Shown here in pieces: positions 45,725 to 53,799 of a stretch of DNA of 64,000 nt (position 1 is the first letter of the stretch; the number at the start of each line of letters is the position of its first letter). Below the pieces are notes generated by a model. The model was not told the DNA's origin. It was given only the letters and a program-made list of their open reading frames with translations, and ran no database searches. Origin of the DNA: Lunularia cruciata (taxonomy: Eukaryota; Streptophyta; Marchantiopsida; Lunulariales; Lunulariaceae); contig OX419756.1 in NCBI GenBank assembly GCA_948567375.1, forward strand, positions 1,679,001 through 1,743,000, read 5' to 3'. A program made the translations under genes and the position numbers.

Positions 45725-47356
45725 CTACAAACCATACTTTCGCAATCCTCTCTTCACCGTCTGAACCACTCTCTCTGCTAAGCCATCTGCCTCAGGGTGA
45801 TCTCGGGATGTAGTACGATGATCAATCAAAGCCTTGTCACACAAGACCTGAAACTCTCCCAAGAACTCTGTACCCTGATCAGTCAAAACCTCAGCTGGTG
45901 CACCAAAATGACTAAGAACTCGATCCAGGAACGAGTAAGCTGTCCCTTCACTAGACTTGTCAGGAAGTGCCACCAACTCAATCCACTTGGAGAAGTGCTC
46001 CACCATCACCAAAACATACCGATGATGTCTCACAGTCAGCGGTAAAGGTCCGGCGAAGTCCAAAATCCAACGGTAACCCAATCCCATGATAGGTAATGGG
46101 TGTAACTGTGGCGTAGGAGCATTGAATGATGCTCTAACTCGGTCACAAACCACACATCTGGCAACAAACTGCTGTACCTCGGTCTGCATACCGCGCCACC
46201 AATAATGACTCTGGAGTAAGCTATATGTACGCTTTACTACAAAATGTCCTAGCTCCTCATGAGCATGACGGACCAACTGTGGTCTCTGTGATGGAAGTGG
46301 TACTACTCGCACTCTACCATCCTCCCATACACACAAAAGGTGTCTACCCTCCAATCTGAACCGTCTGGCTCGCTGAAGAACACGGTCTCTCTCCTTGGCC
46401 CCAACTGTGCCACCCACAACACCAGTGCGAAGATAGTCCATCACTAAGACATCATCATGAATGTCTCGCTGAACTGTACCAGTATCTTCACTCTCTGGAT
46501 TTGTGACCTCAATAACTCCTCCTATATGCGCTGAGAGAGATACCACCAATGTCTCTGCAAATATACACAGAAAGGCTGATGCATGCCAACCTGGCACCAT
46601 CTCCTCATCTGTCTCACCATGCCAACGTGCTCCGGTCTGATCCTGCTGGCTGGGACATGGGTTTCTACTCAACCCATCTGCATCACGGTTCACCACTCCA
46701 GGTTTGTGAACAACCGTGAAATCATACTCCTGTAAAATCAGAGCCCATCGTGCAAGCTTCCCTGAAAGCTTGTCGGACTCCATCAACCACTTCAGCGGCT
46801 GATGATCAGTGATGAGAGTGAAGGGGTTACCAAATAGGTAACATCGGAAATGTGCTACTGCCCAAACTGCTGCCAAGCACTCTCCCTCATATGAACTATA
46901 CTTCGCCTCCGCTGAATTGTTGGAGCGACTAGCATAGGCCACCACAAACTCCTTCTCCTCATCATCATGCTGGGTGAGCACCGCTCCAAGCCCCAACATA
47001 CTCCAATCAGTGTGAACCTGAAATGGTCGTCCCCTGATCGGTCTCCTCAAAATAGGAGCAGATGTCAACCTCTCCTTGAGCTCTACAAAAGCTCTCTCCT
47101 GCTCATCTCCCCAACACCACTCCTGTGTAAGCTTGGTCAGCTTCGTCAAGGCCTTGGCAATGGCACTAAATCCTCTAACATAGCGGCGATAGAAGTTCGC
47201 CAACCCAAGGAATGCTCGCACTCTGCTCACATCCGTAGGCCAAGGAATACGTGCAATAGCCTCCACCTTGGTCTGCTGAACACCAAGTCCTCCGGGGTAG
47301 ATAGTGTGACCCAAATACTCAACCTGCTCATGGAAGAACCTACACTTCCTAAGATG
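45725..47356 (-). CDS. RT connection, RNase H and integrase of the methyltransferase element
   Basis: One open frame of over 500 codons. Connection: GHTIYPGGLGVQQTKVEAI and RAFLGLANFYRRYVRGFS. RNase H: VHTDWSMLGLGAVLTQ, YASRSNNSAEAKYSSYEGE, ITDHQPLKWLM, ending DADGLSRNP. Integrase: HEELGHFVVKRTYSLLQSHY with CVVCDR (zinc-binding HHCC), then the catalytic triad in WILDFAGPLP, EVLTDQGTEF and HPEADGLAERVVQTVKR, all three acidic residues present. It is joined to RT and to the PHD part by single stops (47357-47359 TAA, 45725-45727 TAG). This is the best-preserved pol in the window. Integrase would insert the cDNA in the nucleus. Confidence 0.92.
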   Translation of the reverse strand, partial: HLRKCRFFHEQVEYLGHTIYPGGLGVQQTKVEAIARIPWPTDVSRVRAFLGLANFYRRYVRGFSAIAKALTKLTKLTQEWCWGDEQERAFVELKERLTSAPILRRPIRGRPFQVHTDWSMLGLGAVLTQHDDEEKEFVVAYASRSNNSAEAKYSSYEGECLAAVWAVAHFRCYLFGNPFTLITDHQPLKWLMESDKLSGKLARWALILQEYDFTVVHKPGVVNRDADGLSRNPCPSQQDQTGARWHGETDEEMVPGWHASAFLCIFAETLVVSLSAHIGGVIEVTNPESEDTGTVQRDIHDDVLVMDYLRTGVVGGTVGAKERDRVLQRARRFRLEGRHLLCVWEDGRVRVVPLPSQRPQLVRHAHEELGHFVVKRTYSLLQSHYWWRGMQTEVQQFVARCVVCDRVRASFNAPTPQLHPLPIMGLGYRWILDFAGPLPLTVRHHRYVLVMVEHFSKWIELVALPDKSSEGTAYSFLDRVLSHFGAPAEVLTDQGTEFLGEFQVLCDKALIDHRTTSRDHPEADGLAERVVQTVKRGLRKYGL

Positions 47357-48136
47357 TTATTTGAGTCCATGAGATCTCAACCTCTCAAACACCTCCAACA
47401 ACTGTCTCTCATGCTCCTCCACAGTAGTGCTATACACCAAAATGTCATCAATATAGCATCGAGCAAAATCCAGTCCAGCTAGGATCCTATCCATGACCCT
47501 CTGGAACTCAGCAAGAGCATTCTTCAACCCAAATGGTAAGAATCTCCACTGATATAACACATCCTTACCGTGAGGATCAATAGCCCAAAATGCTGTCTTG
47601 GACTTATCTTCCTCCTTGATCGGCAACTGATGATATCCCGCTCGAAGATCCAAAGTACTGAAGACCTTTGCATGCCCAATCGCATCAAAAATCTCCTCCG
47701 GTGTAGGCATGGCATACCGATCAGCCCTGGTCTGTCGGTTGATAGGACGGTAATCTCCACACATCCGCCTATCTGTATAGTTGCCATGCATATCCTTCTT
47801 AGCTGGCATCACTGTCGCTGATGCATACTCTCTATGTGAAATCTCCACCAAACCAGCCTCAAAAAGGTCACTACTCCGGCTCTGAATCAATGTCCTCTCC
47901 ATATCACTATATCGATAAGGACGTCGGAAAACTGGTGTGTCGCTAGTCAGCTCAATCCGTATACCAGGTCCCTTCAGAGCACCCAAATCCTTCATACTGA
48001 AGGCAAAACAACTCGTGTGACTCCTCAAGAACCTCCAAACCCTCCGTCTTTCCTCTCCAGTAAGCTTGGGTCCAAGATCTGGCTCCCAAGTATCCTCTGT
48101 AACTGTAGTAGGAGTGGAAGACGTACTGACTGGCTG
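47357..48136 (-). CDS. Reverse transcriptase of the methyltransferase element
   Basis: In frame with the methyltransferase, beginning just after the TAG at 48137-48139 and ending at TAA 47357-47359. Motifs: IRIELTSDTPVFRRPYRYSD, MCGDYRPINRQTRADRY, FSTLDLRAGYHQLPIKEED, LPFGLKNALAEFQRVMDRI and the catalytic box ARCYIDDILVYS. All look intact, with no frameshift. Both flanking stops fit C-to-T changes of CAG or CAA, so the ancestor probably made one long methyltransferase-RT-RNase H-integrase-PHD polyprotein; readthrough is the alternative. Confidence 0.92.
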   Translation of the reverse strand, partial: QPVSTSSTPTTVTEDTWEPDLGPKLTGEERRRVWRFLRSHTSCFAFSMKDLGALKGPGIRIELTSDTPVFRRPYRYSDMERTLIQSRSSDLFEAGLVEISHREYASATVMPAKKDMHGNYTDRRMCGDYRPINRQTRADRYAMPTPEEIFDAIGHAKVFSTLDLRAGYHQLPIKEEDKSKTAFWAIDPHGKDVLYQWRFLPFGLKNALAEFQRVMDRILAGLDFARCYIDDILVYSTTVEEHERQLLEVFERLRSHGLK

Positions 48137-49450
48137 CTACACTGGGCCCTTGGGAGCAATAGTGTCATGCTCCTGACCTCTAGAGGTCCCAACCTCTGTG
48201 TGAAAAACTCCCTCCACTCTGGCTGCAAGCTCCATACGTCCTCTGGCTGCATCCCATGTGGACCAAGGGTGTAATCCAAGTAGCCCACGCTCACCTGGAT
48301 GGACTCCAAGTAGACCACTCTCCCTAGTAGCTACTGGATGTGTCCCAAGAAAACCATGTCCACTCGGTCCATCGCCCCCAGCATGTGCCTGAATCGTCTC
48401 GATAGGCACAGGGCTCACAAGTGTCCGAGTGGTGATGCCTATCAAGCGCATCCTACGCTGCTCTGCCAAACCAAGGCTCACAATCCAGGTCAAACAGTTC
48501 AGGTCCATAGCCTGACCTAACACCTGACGCCTGGATGCCTCTGACACTGCTGGAACAGCGGTAATACCGGTGCAAAAACCCATCGCCCGCTCTCTCTCAT
48601 CAGCATTGGGCTCCACCAACTGCTGTAACTGTGAGTCCCAAACAAGTCCAGGTCCTCCCTCTCGAAAAGCATGAGAGCCTGGGAAACTCATGAGTGTGGG
48701 AAATGCAGCTCTAGGCTGTCCAACTAGGTTCACCACTGCCATGGGTGACCTATCAGCCACTACCACTGTCTGAGACTGACGCCCAACATCCAAGATATCA
48801 TCAACAAGGATGTGGTCAAGTCGCTGAATCCCATCATAACTACGCTGTAGAACCTCTCTGGGTAAAAGGTTCGTCCACCAAAGACGAAGACGATGAGCCC
48901 GTGATCCCACTCTGGCTGCATCTAACAATACAGCAGGTCCCATCCAAGAATGGACCTGATGTGTACTCGCCACCACTCTAGTGCGAGAATCACCCATCAA
49001 TGGAACGTTCTCCAAAAGGTAAGCTGGAGAAACAGACTGATGAACCTGGAGATGTCGTAGTATCCGTAACATCTCCCAAAACACACCAGAACAAGGATCC
49101 TGAAGACCCAAACTGCGGCCCGCACGTGTATGTCCCTGACATGGCCATCCAGTAATCACCAAGTGAACAGGCCCATGTCTCTCTAGGTCATGCGCCCCCA
49201 GTAAGGAAATGTCTCCTGGTAAGGCCTTCTGGTAACCTCTGACTGCTGACATCGGTAATAACTCCGGATACCGATAGGACAAGTGTGCCACATGATGTAG
49301 AGAGACTTGCCTAGCAGTCTCATCTCTCTCTACATACAAGTACCTCTGTACTCGGATACCCGCCTGTAACACCGCAGCTAGTCCGGTGCTGATCCCACCA
49401 AACAACTCCAATAGGCATATCCCCTCTACTGGGTACTGCCAAGCTACACA
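48137..49450 (-). CDS. C5 cytosine DNA methyltransferase, DNMT3-like, within gag-pol
   Basis: About 435 codons to TAG 48137-48139; numbering below counts the TTG at 49411-49409 as codon 1. The frame is already open upstream and overlaps the end of the protease ORF in another phase, so entry is by frameshift or an old indel. Motif I ELFGGISTGLAAVLQAGI at 2-19 with acidic E29; motif IV GWPCQGHTRAG with catalytic C91; motif VI YLLENVPLMG (ENV 134-136); motif VIII RAHRLRLWWTN (R171, R174, R176); target-recognition region about 200-290; motifs IX-X RRQVLGQAMDLNCLTWI at 294-310. Motif I spacing and the RxxRxRxxW block recall DNMT3; PCQG recalls DNMT1/CMT. The C-terminal linker repeats GFLGTHP, GLLGVHP, GLLGLHP. 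It transfers methyl groups from S-adenosylmethionine to cytosine C5. Related captures are known in charophyte and dinoflagellate retrotransposons. Confidence 0.9.
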   Translation of the reverse strand, partial: CVAWQYPVEGICLLELFGGISTGLAAVLQAGIRVQRYLYVERDETARQVSLHHVAHLSYRYPELLPMSAVRGYQKALPGDISLLGAHDLERHGPVHLVITGWPCQGHTRAGRSLGLQDPCSGVFWEMLRILRHLQVHQSVSPAYLLENVPLMGDSRTRVVASTHQVHSWMGPAVLLDAARVGSRAHRLRLWWTNLLPREVLQRSYDGIQRLDHILVDDILDVGRQSQTVVVADRSPMAVVNLVGQPRAAFPTLMSFPGSHAFREGGPGLVWDSQLQQLVEPNADERERAMGFCTGITAVPAVSEASRRQVLGQAMDLNCLTWIVSLGLAEQRRMRLIGITTRTLVSPVPIETIQAHAGGDGPSGHGFLGTHPVATRESGLLGVHPGERGLLGLHPWSTWDAARGRMELAARVEGVFHTEVGTSRGQEHDTIAPKGPV

Positions 49451-49451
49451 A

Positions 49452-51218
49452 CTAGATGCTTGTGGTATCCAGAGGTGTCAAAGCAATCGCCTCTGGAGGC
49501 TCATCCTCACACTCATCCCCTGATGGTACGAAGGCTCCACTCCAAGCCTGCTGCACCAACTGATCTGCATGCTGCTGCAATGCCTCCTCTGAACTCCACA
49601 ATGGAACATCCAAGGTGGATGGAACAATCCCACTCGTACTCCATAGCCGAGTGATCTCCTCTGGTACTGGAGTATCCTTTGCATGGGCGTTCCCCTCCAA
49701 CAAGTCACCAGGCCAAGTAACTGCACCGCTGAAAGCCAAAACTGATGCTGCCATGGTCCCGGACTGTAGTGAGCCAAGACTGCCACTACTAAAGCGTACT
49801 GGTAGGCGACATACCCGTCCCTCACCAGACTGCCAACCAGGTCTATAAGAGGCTGTCTCCTCCCAATAGTCAATACTGAAACCCATAGGGTATAACACTG
49901 CTCCCCCAACTAGCACATCATAGGACTCAGCTATCGTCGCAATAGCCTGAGCTCTCACCACCGAGCTATCAGTCGGATGACCAGGCTGAACCTGGACAAC
50001 AAGCTCTCCACGTGTGATGTACTGTGTCGAACCACCACCAAGAGATGTCTGGATCTGAAATGGACACCTCTCCACATCGGTCTTCCGTAACTCCAGACCA
50101 ACAACTGCAGCCTTCCCCAACATAAGGGGCTGCGCACCAGAGTCTAACAAGACTCTCTGTGGTGTATAGACCTTCCCTGAAGGTCCTACCAAACGAAAGA
50201 TCCCCCTCTGGTTATCCAATAGGACAACACCAGGTGTAAACCGCGCTCTCTCAAAGGCCGGTCTAGCTGGCAACTCCTCCAGTCTAGCCGCTGCTGCCTG
50301 CCATAAACCACTGGTCGCTGAACGGATCCCATGCTCCTCAACCAAGTCAGCTCCACTACCAACCACCTCTGCTCTAGTAGTAGGAATTGCACCATTCCTA
50401 CTCTCACACAACGTGGCAGCCAACCGAAACACTGGGGCTGGGTCCACTCCCAATGTAAACATGTCACTGGCTGAAAATAAAGGATGCCGCATAATCAGCT
50501 GAGCCGCCCCCAACATCATGCTAGACTCAATCTGTGTAGTAGCAGGTGGCTGACTAGTAGGTACTCCATCAGGTACTCCATCACCACCTACCACACCTGC
50601 ACTGGGATGTCTAGGAACCATGGATGTCGTCTGCAATGCCTCAGATAGCGTGAAAGACTGGGGAAGTCTGACCTGTCTCCCAACCTCTCCTCTCTGTGGG
50701 TCCAACTCCACTGATGCTCCTCTAGGCTCTGGAGCACGTACTGCACTCCTAGTCACTGCTGCAGATGCATCCACCTGTGCTGCTCCGCACATGAAGTCCA
50801 AAGCATCTCTATCACCAGCATATGAGGTGGAAGCCTCAGCACCCAAATCTGATCTCCTCTGAGCAATAGCCATACTAGCCAATCTCTGCTCCAACTGCTC
50901 AATCCGAGTAGCCATAGCTATGTCAGAAGTAAGGGCAGGTACTGCACCCCTACTAGGTGTAGATCCTCTACCACCACCTCTACCACCTCGTCCTCCATGA
51001 ACTGGAGCTCCTCTACTACCTGTCATAGCAGCCCTACCACTCCGTAACTCCGGGTGTAGGTCAAAACACCGGTCACTAGTATGACCAAATCTATGGCAGT
51101 GCTCACACTGCCTCTGTGCTGGCTGTGATGCACCAGAAGTATCAGGTCCGCTGCCCTGAGTACACTCTCTCTTATGGTGAGGTCCACCACAAGTCCAACA
51201 AGCAACACCACCACTCAC
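49452..51218 (-). CDS. Nucleocapsid zinc knuckles and aspartic protease
   Basis: 588 codons, in frame with the gag part upstream (single TGA at 51309-51311, fitting CGA to TGA). Near the N-terminus are two knuckles: CWTCGGPHHKREC (one residue shorter than usual) and the canonical CEHCHRFGHTSDRC. An RGG-type stretch (GGRGGRGGGRGS) follows. A long linker leads to a retroviral-type protease with VLLDSGAQPLMLG (DSG active site) and SYDVLVGGAVLYPMGFSIDY. The end (PPEAIALTPLDTTSI) overlaps the methyltransferase frame. Role: RNA packaging and polyprotein cutting. All key residues are present. Confidence 0.88.
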   Translation of the reverse strand: MSGGVACWTCGGPHHKRECTQGSGPDTSGASQPAQRQCEHCHRFGHTSDRCFDLHPELRSGRAAMTGSRGAPVHGGRGGRGGGRGSTPSRGAVPALTSDIAMATRIEQLEQRLASMAIAQRRSDLGAEASTSYAGDRDALDFMCGAAQVDASAAVTRSAVRAPEPRGASVELDPQRGEVGRQVRLPQSFTLSEALQTTSMVPRHPSAGVVGGDGVPDGVPTSQPPATTQIESSMMLGAAQLIMRHPLFSASDMFTLGVDPAPVFRLAATLCESRNGAIPTTRAEVVGSGADLVEEHGIRSATSGLWQAAAARLEELPARPAFERARFTPGVVLLDNQRGIFRLVGPSGKVYTPQRVLLDSGAQPLMLGKAAVVGLELRKTDVERCPFQIQTSLGGGSTQYITRGELVVQVQPGHPTDSSVVRAQAIATIAESYDVLVGGAVLYPMGFSIDYWEETASYRPGWQSGEGRVCRLPVRFSSGSLGSLQSGTMAASVLAFSGAVTWPGDLLEGNAHAKDTPVPEEITRLWSTSGIVPSTLDVPLWSSEEALQQHADQLVQQAWSGAFVPSGDECEDEPPEAIALTPLDTTSI

Positions 51219-51308
51219 TGGCTGCTGTTGACCCGAAAATGAGGGTAAGGGTCTAACTCCACTAGGCCCTCCACTCGCTCCATAGGATCTGGGCTGTCCA
51301 CCCTGTCC

Positions 51309-52326
51309 TCAAAAACCAACTGGGCGTGGTGCACTCTGCTGCACTCTAGAAGAAGTCACAACCGTGGATGAGGTCTCTCTACCAAATCCAGCTGTCACCA
51401 CTCTCTCCTCCACCATGTTGAGCTCAATACGCTTAGCCAAACCAAAGACTACTGCCAAAGTGGGCGAAGTAGCCTGCAACAACGTAGCATCACGAACTCT
51501 ACGTCGCAACTCCCTGTCTAGTATCCCATACCAAAACTGGACTGCTTGGGCCTCAGTAACTCCCTGAGTGAAACTGATCAGCCGCCTCATGCGAGTGTAT
51601 GCCTCGCGTAGGCTCTCTCCAGCCTTTCGCTGGAACTCCTGCAAGCTCCTCAGCTTGTCAGTCCGCACTCCCTGGTAGTTCTGCCTCAAACATAGGAAGA
51701 ACTCCACCATGGGGTTAAACCCCGGTACCACACCACCTCATGCAGCGGTACTTCCACTCGTAGTAGCACTATCTCCAGCTAGTGCACCTCCACTAGCTCC
51801 ACCAACACTACTCGAGCTAGAACTCGTAGGTACAGCCGACCTACTCCTGGCCACCGAACCTTAAGTGATGGAGACATAGTGTGGAGACCAATACTATCTC
51901 CATAACTCAATCTCCTCCAAATGAGCTCTCCTGAACTCATGGTAGTCGTCCATCGGTGGACCCTCCAAGTGCTGAAACAACCCCTTCCATGCCATGAAAG
52001 GTGTGAACAAAGTCGGGTTCCGCATCTGCTGCAGATCACACCAACTATCGAACTCCTGGATGAAGTCATCCAACTCAATGGTACCCACTGTACCAGTAAC
52101 GCCTAGGGCCTTTGGAGGCCCCATAAATCTCGTCCATGTCCCACAACAACGGTGCGGACACACCAAGTGCACTCTCAACTGAATCAGCTCCTGTGTCGAA
52201 CTCCAACTCAGAGTCAATCTCCTCCCTCACTGGGACCTGAGATACAGGCTGATACCAAGCACCACTCCGAGTAAACCCATTGCGTACTGCAGGGCTAACT
52301 CCTCTGGAATCTCCAAAGAACTCCAT
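51309..52326 (-). pseudogene. Gag of the methyltransferase element
   Basis: Start placed at ATG 52326 (MEFFGDSRGVSPAVRNGFTR), before an acidic linker. A frameshift near 52100 leads into IELDDFIQEFDSWCDLQQMR and FMAWKGLFQHLEGPPMDDYHEF, the gag core. In the same frame, past stops at 51894, about 51858 and about 51737, come FNPMVEFFLCLRQNYQGVRT and LQEFQRKAGESLREAYTRMR, the conserved end of retrotransposon gag. The TGA stops at about 51737 and 51309 fit CGA to TGA. Gag has more damage than pol. Confidence 0.75.
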
Positions 52327-52442
52327 CGTGACCACGTAACTGCAACAGCAAACCCGAACCACCAACTGCAACCACAAGTCGCAACCGCAAGTACCCCACC
52401 AAGTGCCAACACCGCCACGTGCCAACACCAACTAAACACCAC

Positions 52443-53683
52443 CCACTAATGTAACTCTAACCGAGATAACTACACTAGGGGAAGGGCAACTTGTAACCTG
52501 CCATCATAACACGCACTCTCACGGTCTGCAGGTCATCACTTCCTGCCTCACCGGAGAGAAACAAAGGTAGTCTGACTGGTCATCACTCCAGCCTCACCAC
52601 CGAGAGCACACCAGAGCACCAACGCTCAAAAGTCAAGGCACCTCATACAAACGTGGTGCACAAACAGGAAGCAGAGAATGGAGGGGATCCAATCACAAGA
52701 AATCTAAACAAAAACCCTCCATCTCATAACACAACACGGGACTGACTCTGCCGCCATTTGGCATTTGACATAAGAGTAGTTCGTATCTAAGTCCTAAGCT
52801 ACCAGGATCACCAAGAATGGGATCAAACTGCCTCTCCTAGCCAAAGCTACATGTGTATAGATAACAGTGGCACAGTCACTATGACAACAAGTGAGGGTGG
52901 ACCAGTTGGCTAGGGCACCAGTCTAGGAACAAGAGATCTAGGGGTCAAACCCTGTTGCGCACAATCTAGCAAGAAAGGCAGATTTTGCCAACCAATGACC
53001 AAGATCTACACTAAACTAGCTAGCCTCACGCCAGCAAGCTGGCTTTCTGGCCCTTCTAGGCCTTCATAGCCTCTCATAGCCCACAGCCCTATGCCTCGAA
53101 GCCTCTAAACGCCCAAATGAGGCCTTTCTTGTTGCCACTTCGAACCTCCTCCAAAATTGGTGAAACTTCTCCAAATCTGCGAAACTCCTCCAAACTAGCG
53201 AAACTTCTCCAAATCTAGCCAAACAGCGAAACTCCTCCAATTCTGGCCCAAAAATCTGACATAAATCTGACGTAAAATCTGACGTAAACCCTAAAGATGG
53301 ATATCCGCCAAATCCCCCGCTAACTTTCCACTCGAGCCAAATTGACAAAACGGGTTTTTCTAAATCACAATTTCATGAGAAGAGCTTTCCAACTCCACCT
53401 TCAATTTCACTTTCTGAGCCCAACTCGCAGCAAATTGGTCCTGCCTTCACCTCTTGAGCTCAAAATCACAACACTACTCAAAAATTGCTCCTTCTTTGCT
53501 CGAAATTTGGCCAGCGCTTCCGCACACCGTCCGCCTAACTGCCAAATTTGCATCAACTACACGAGCTTCTGCACACTAGGGAAACATAGAACCTGAATCG
53601 AGCTACCACGATCCACCGAGCTTGGAGATACCACCAACACTCAATGTTCCTGCACCCGATTTCCCCCTGACTTCACTTCTCTG
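52443..53683 (-). other. 5' leader of the methyltransferase element
   Basis: About 1.2 kb without convincing ORFs. It contains a tRNA-like segment (52895-52962) and an imperfect tandem repeat at about 53155-53245 built on GCGAAACTCCTCCAAA / GCGAAACTTCTCCAAAT. Long leaders are common in plant gypsy elements and may hold packaging signals. Confidence 0.55.
52895..52962 (+). repeat. tRNA-derived (SINE-like) segment
   Basis: TGGACCAGTTGG at 52898-52909 resembles a pol III A box, and GGGTCAAACCC at 52942-52952 resembles a B box, about 33 bases apart. Between them is an anticodon-arm-like piece (AGTCTAGGAACAAGAGATCT). The acceptor stem does not pair well, so this is a tRNA relic or SINE head rather than a working tRNA gene. 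Confidence 0.45.
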
Positions 53684-53695
53684 ATATAATCAGAT
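53683..53695 (-). promoter_or_regulatory. Candidate primer-binding site of the methyltransferase element
   Basis: The minus strand reads TGATTATATCAGAG, resembling the initiator Met primer site TGGTATCAGAG with changes. It lies about 95 bp inside a TGTGGC start at 53790. Weak; offered because the position fits. Confidence 0.3.
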
Positions 53696-53799
53696 TGCTT
53701 AACACTTTCAACTCAACTCAACTCAGATCAGTACTTGATTTGTCACTCTATAAACTGCCAACAATTGGGCACTGATTACAGTCAAGCCACACCCACTCA

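Larger units (their letters stand above)
44743..53790 (-). mobile_element. Ty3/gypsy retrotransposon carrying a cytosine methyltransferase and a PHD finger
   Basis: Minus-strand order: leader, gag, two zinc knuckles, protease, C5 cytosine methyltransferase, RT, RNase H, integrase, PHD finger, polypurine tract (44854-44864) and a short LTR-like end. Gag to protease shares one frame with single stops after one frameshift. Methyltransferase to PHD is one continuous frame with only three single stops. Base composition is more GC- and CpG-rich than CV1-CV3. It is inserted in or next to NLR2 copy 2. LTR ends are tentative: both candidate LTRs start TGTGGC and are about 100 bp, but they differ more than the intact coding region would suggest. 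Confidence 0.88.

Noticed and set aside
45797-50862. Plus-strand ORFs of 60-170 codons opposite the methyltransferase element
   Set aside because: All lie antisense to well-supported gag-pol motifs and are typical shadows of GC-richer coding DNA.
52895-52962. Functional tRNA gene
   Set aside because: Only A- and B-box-like parts fit; the acceptor stem does not pair, so it is kept only as a tRNA-derived relic.
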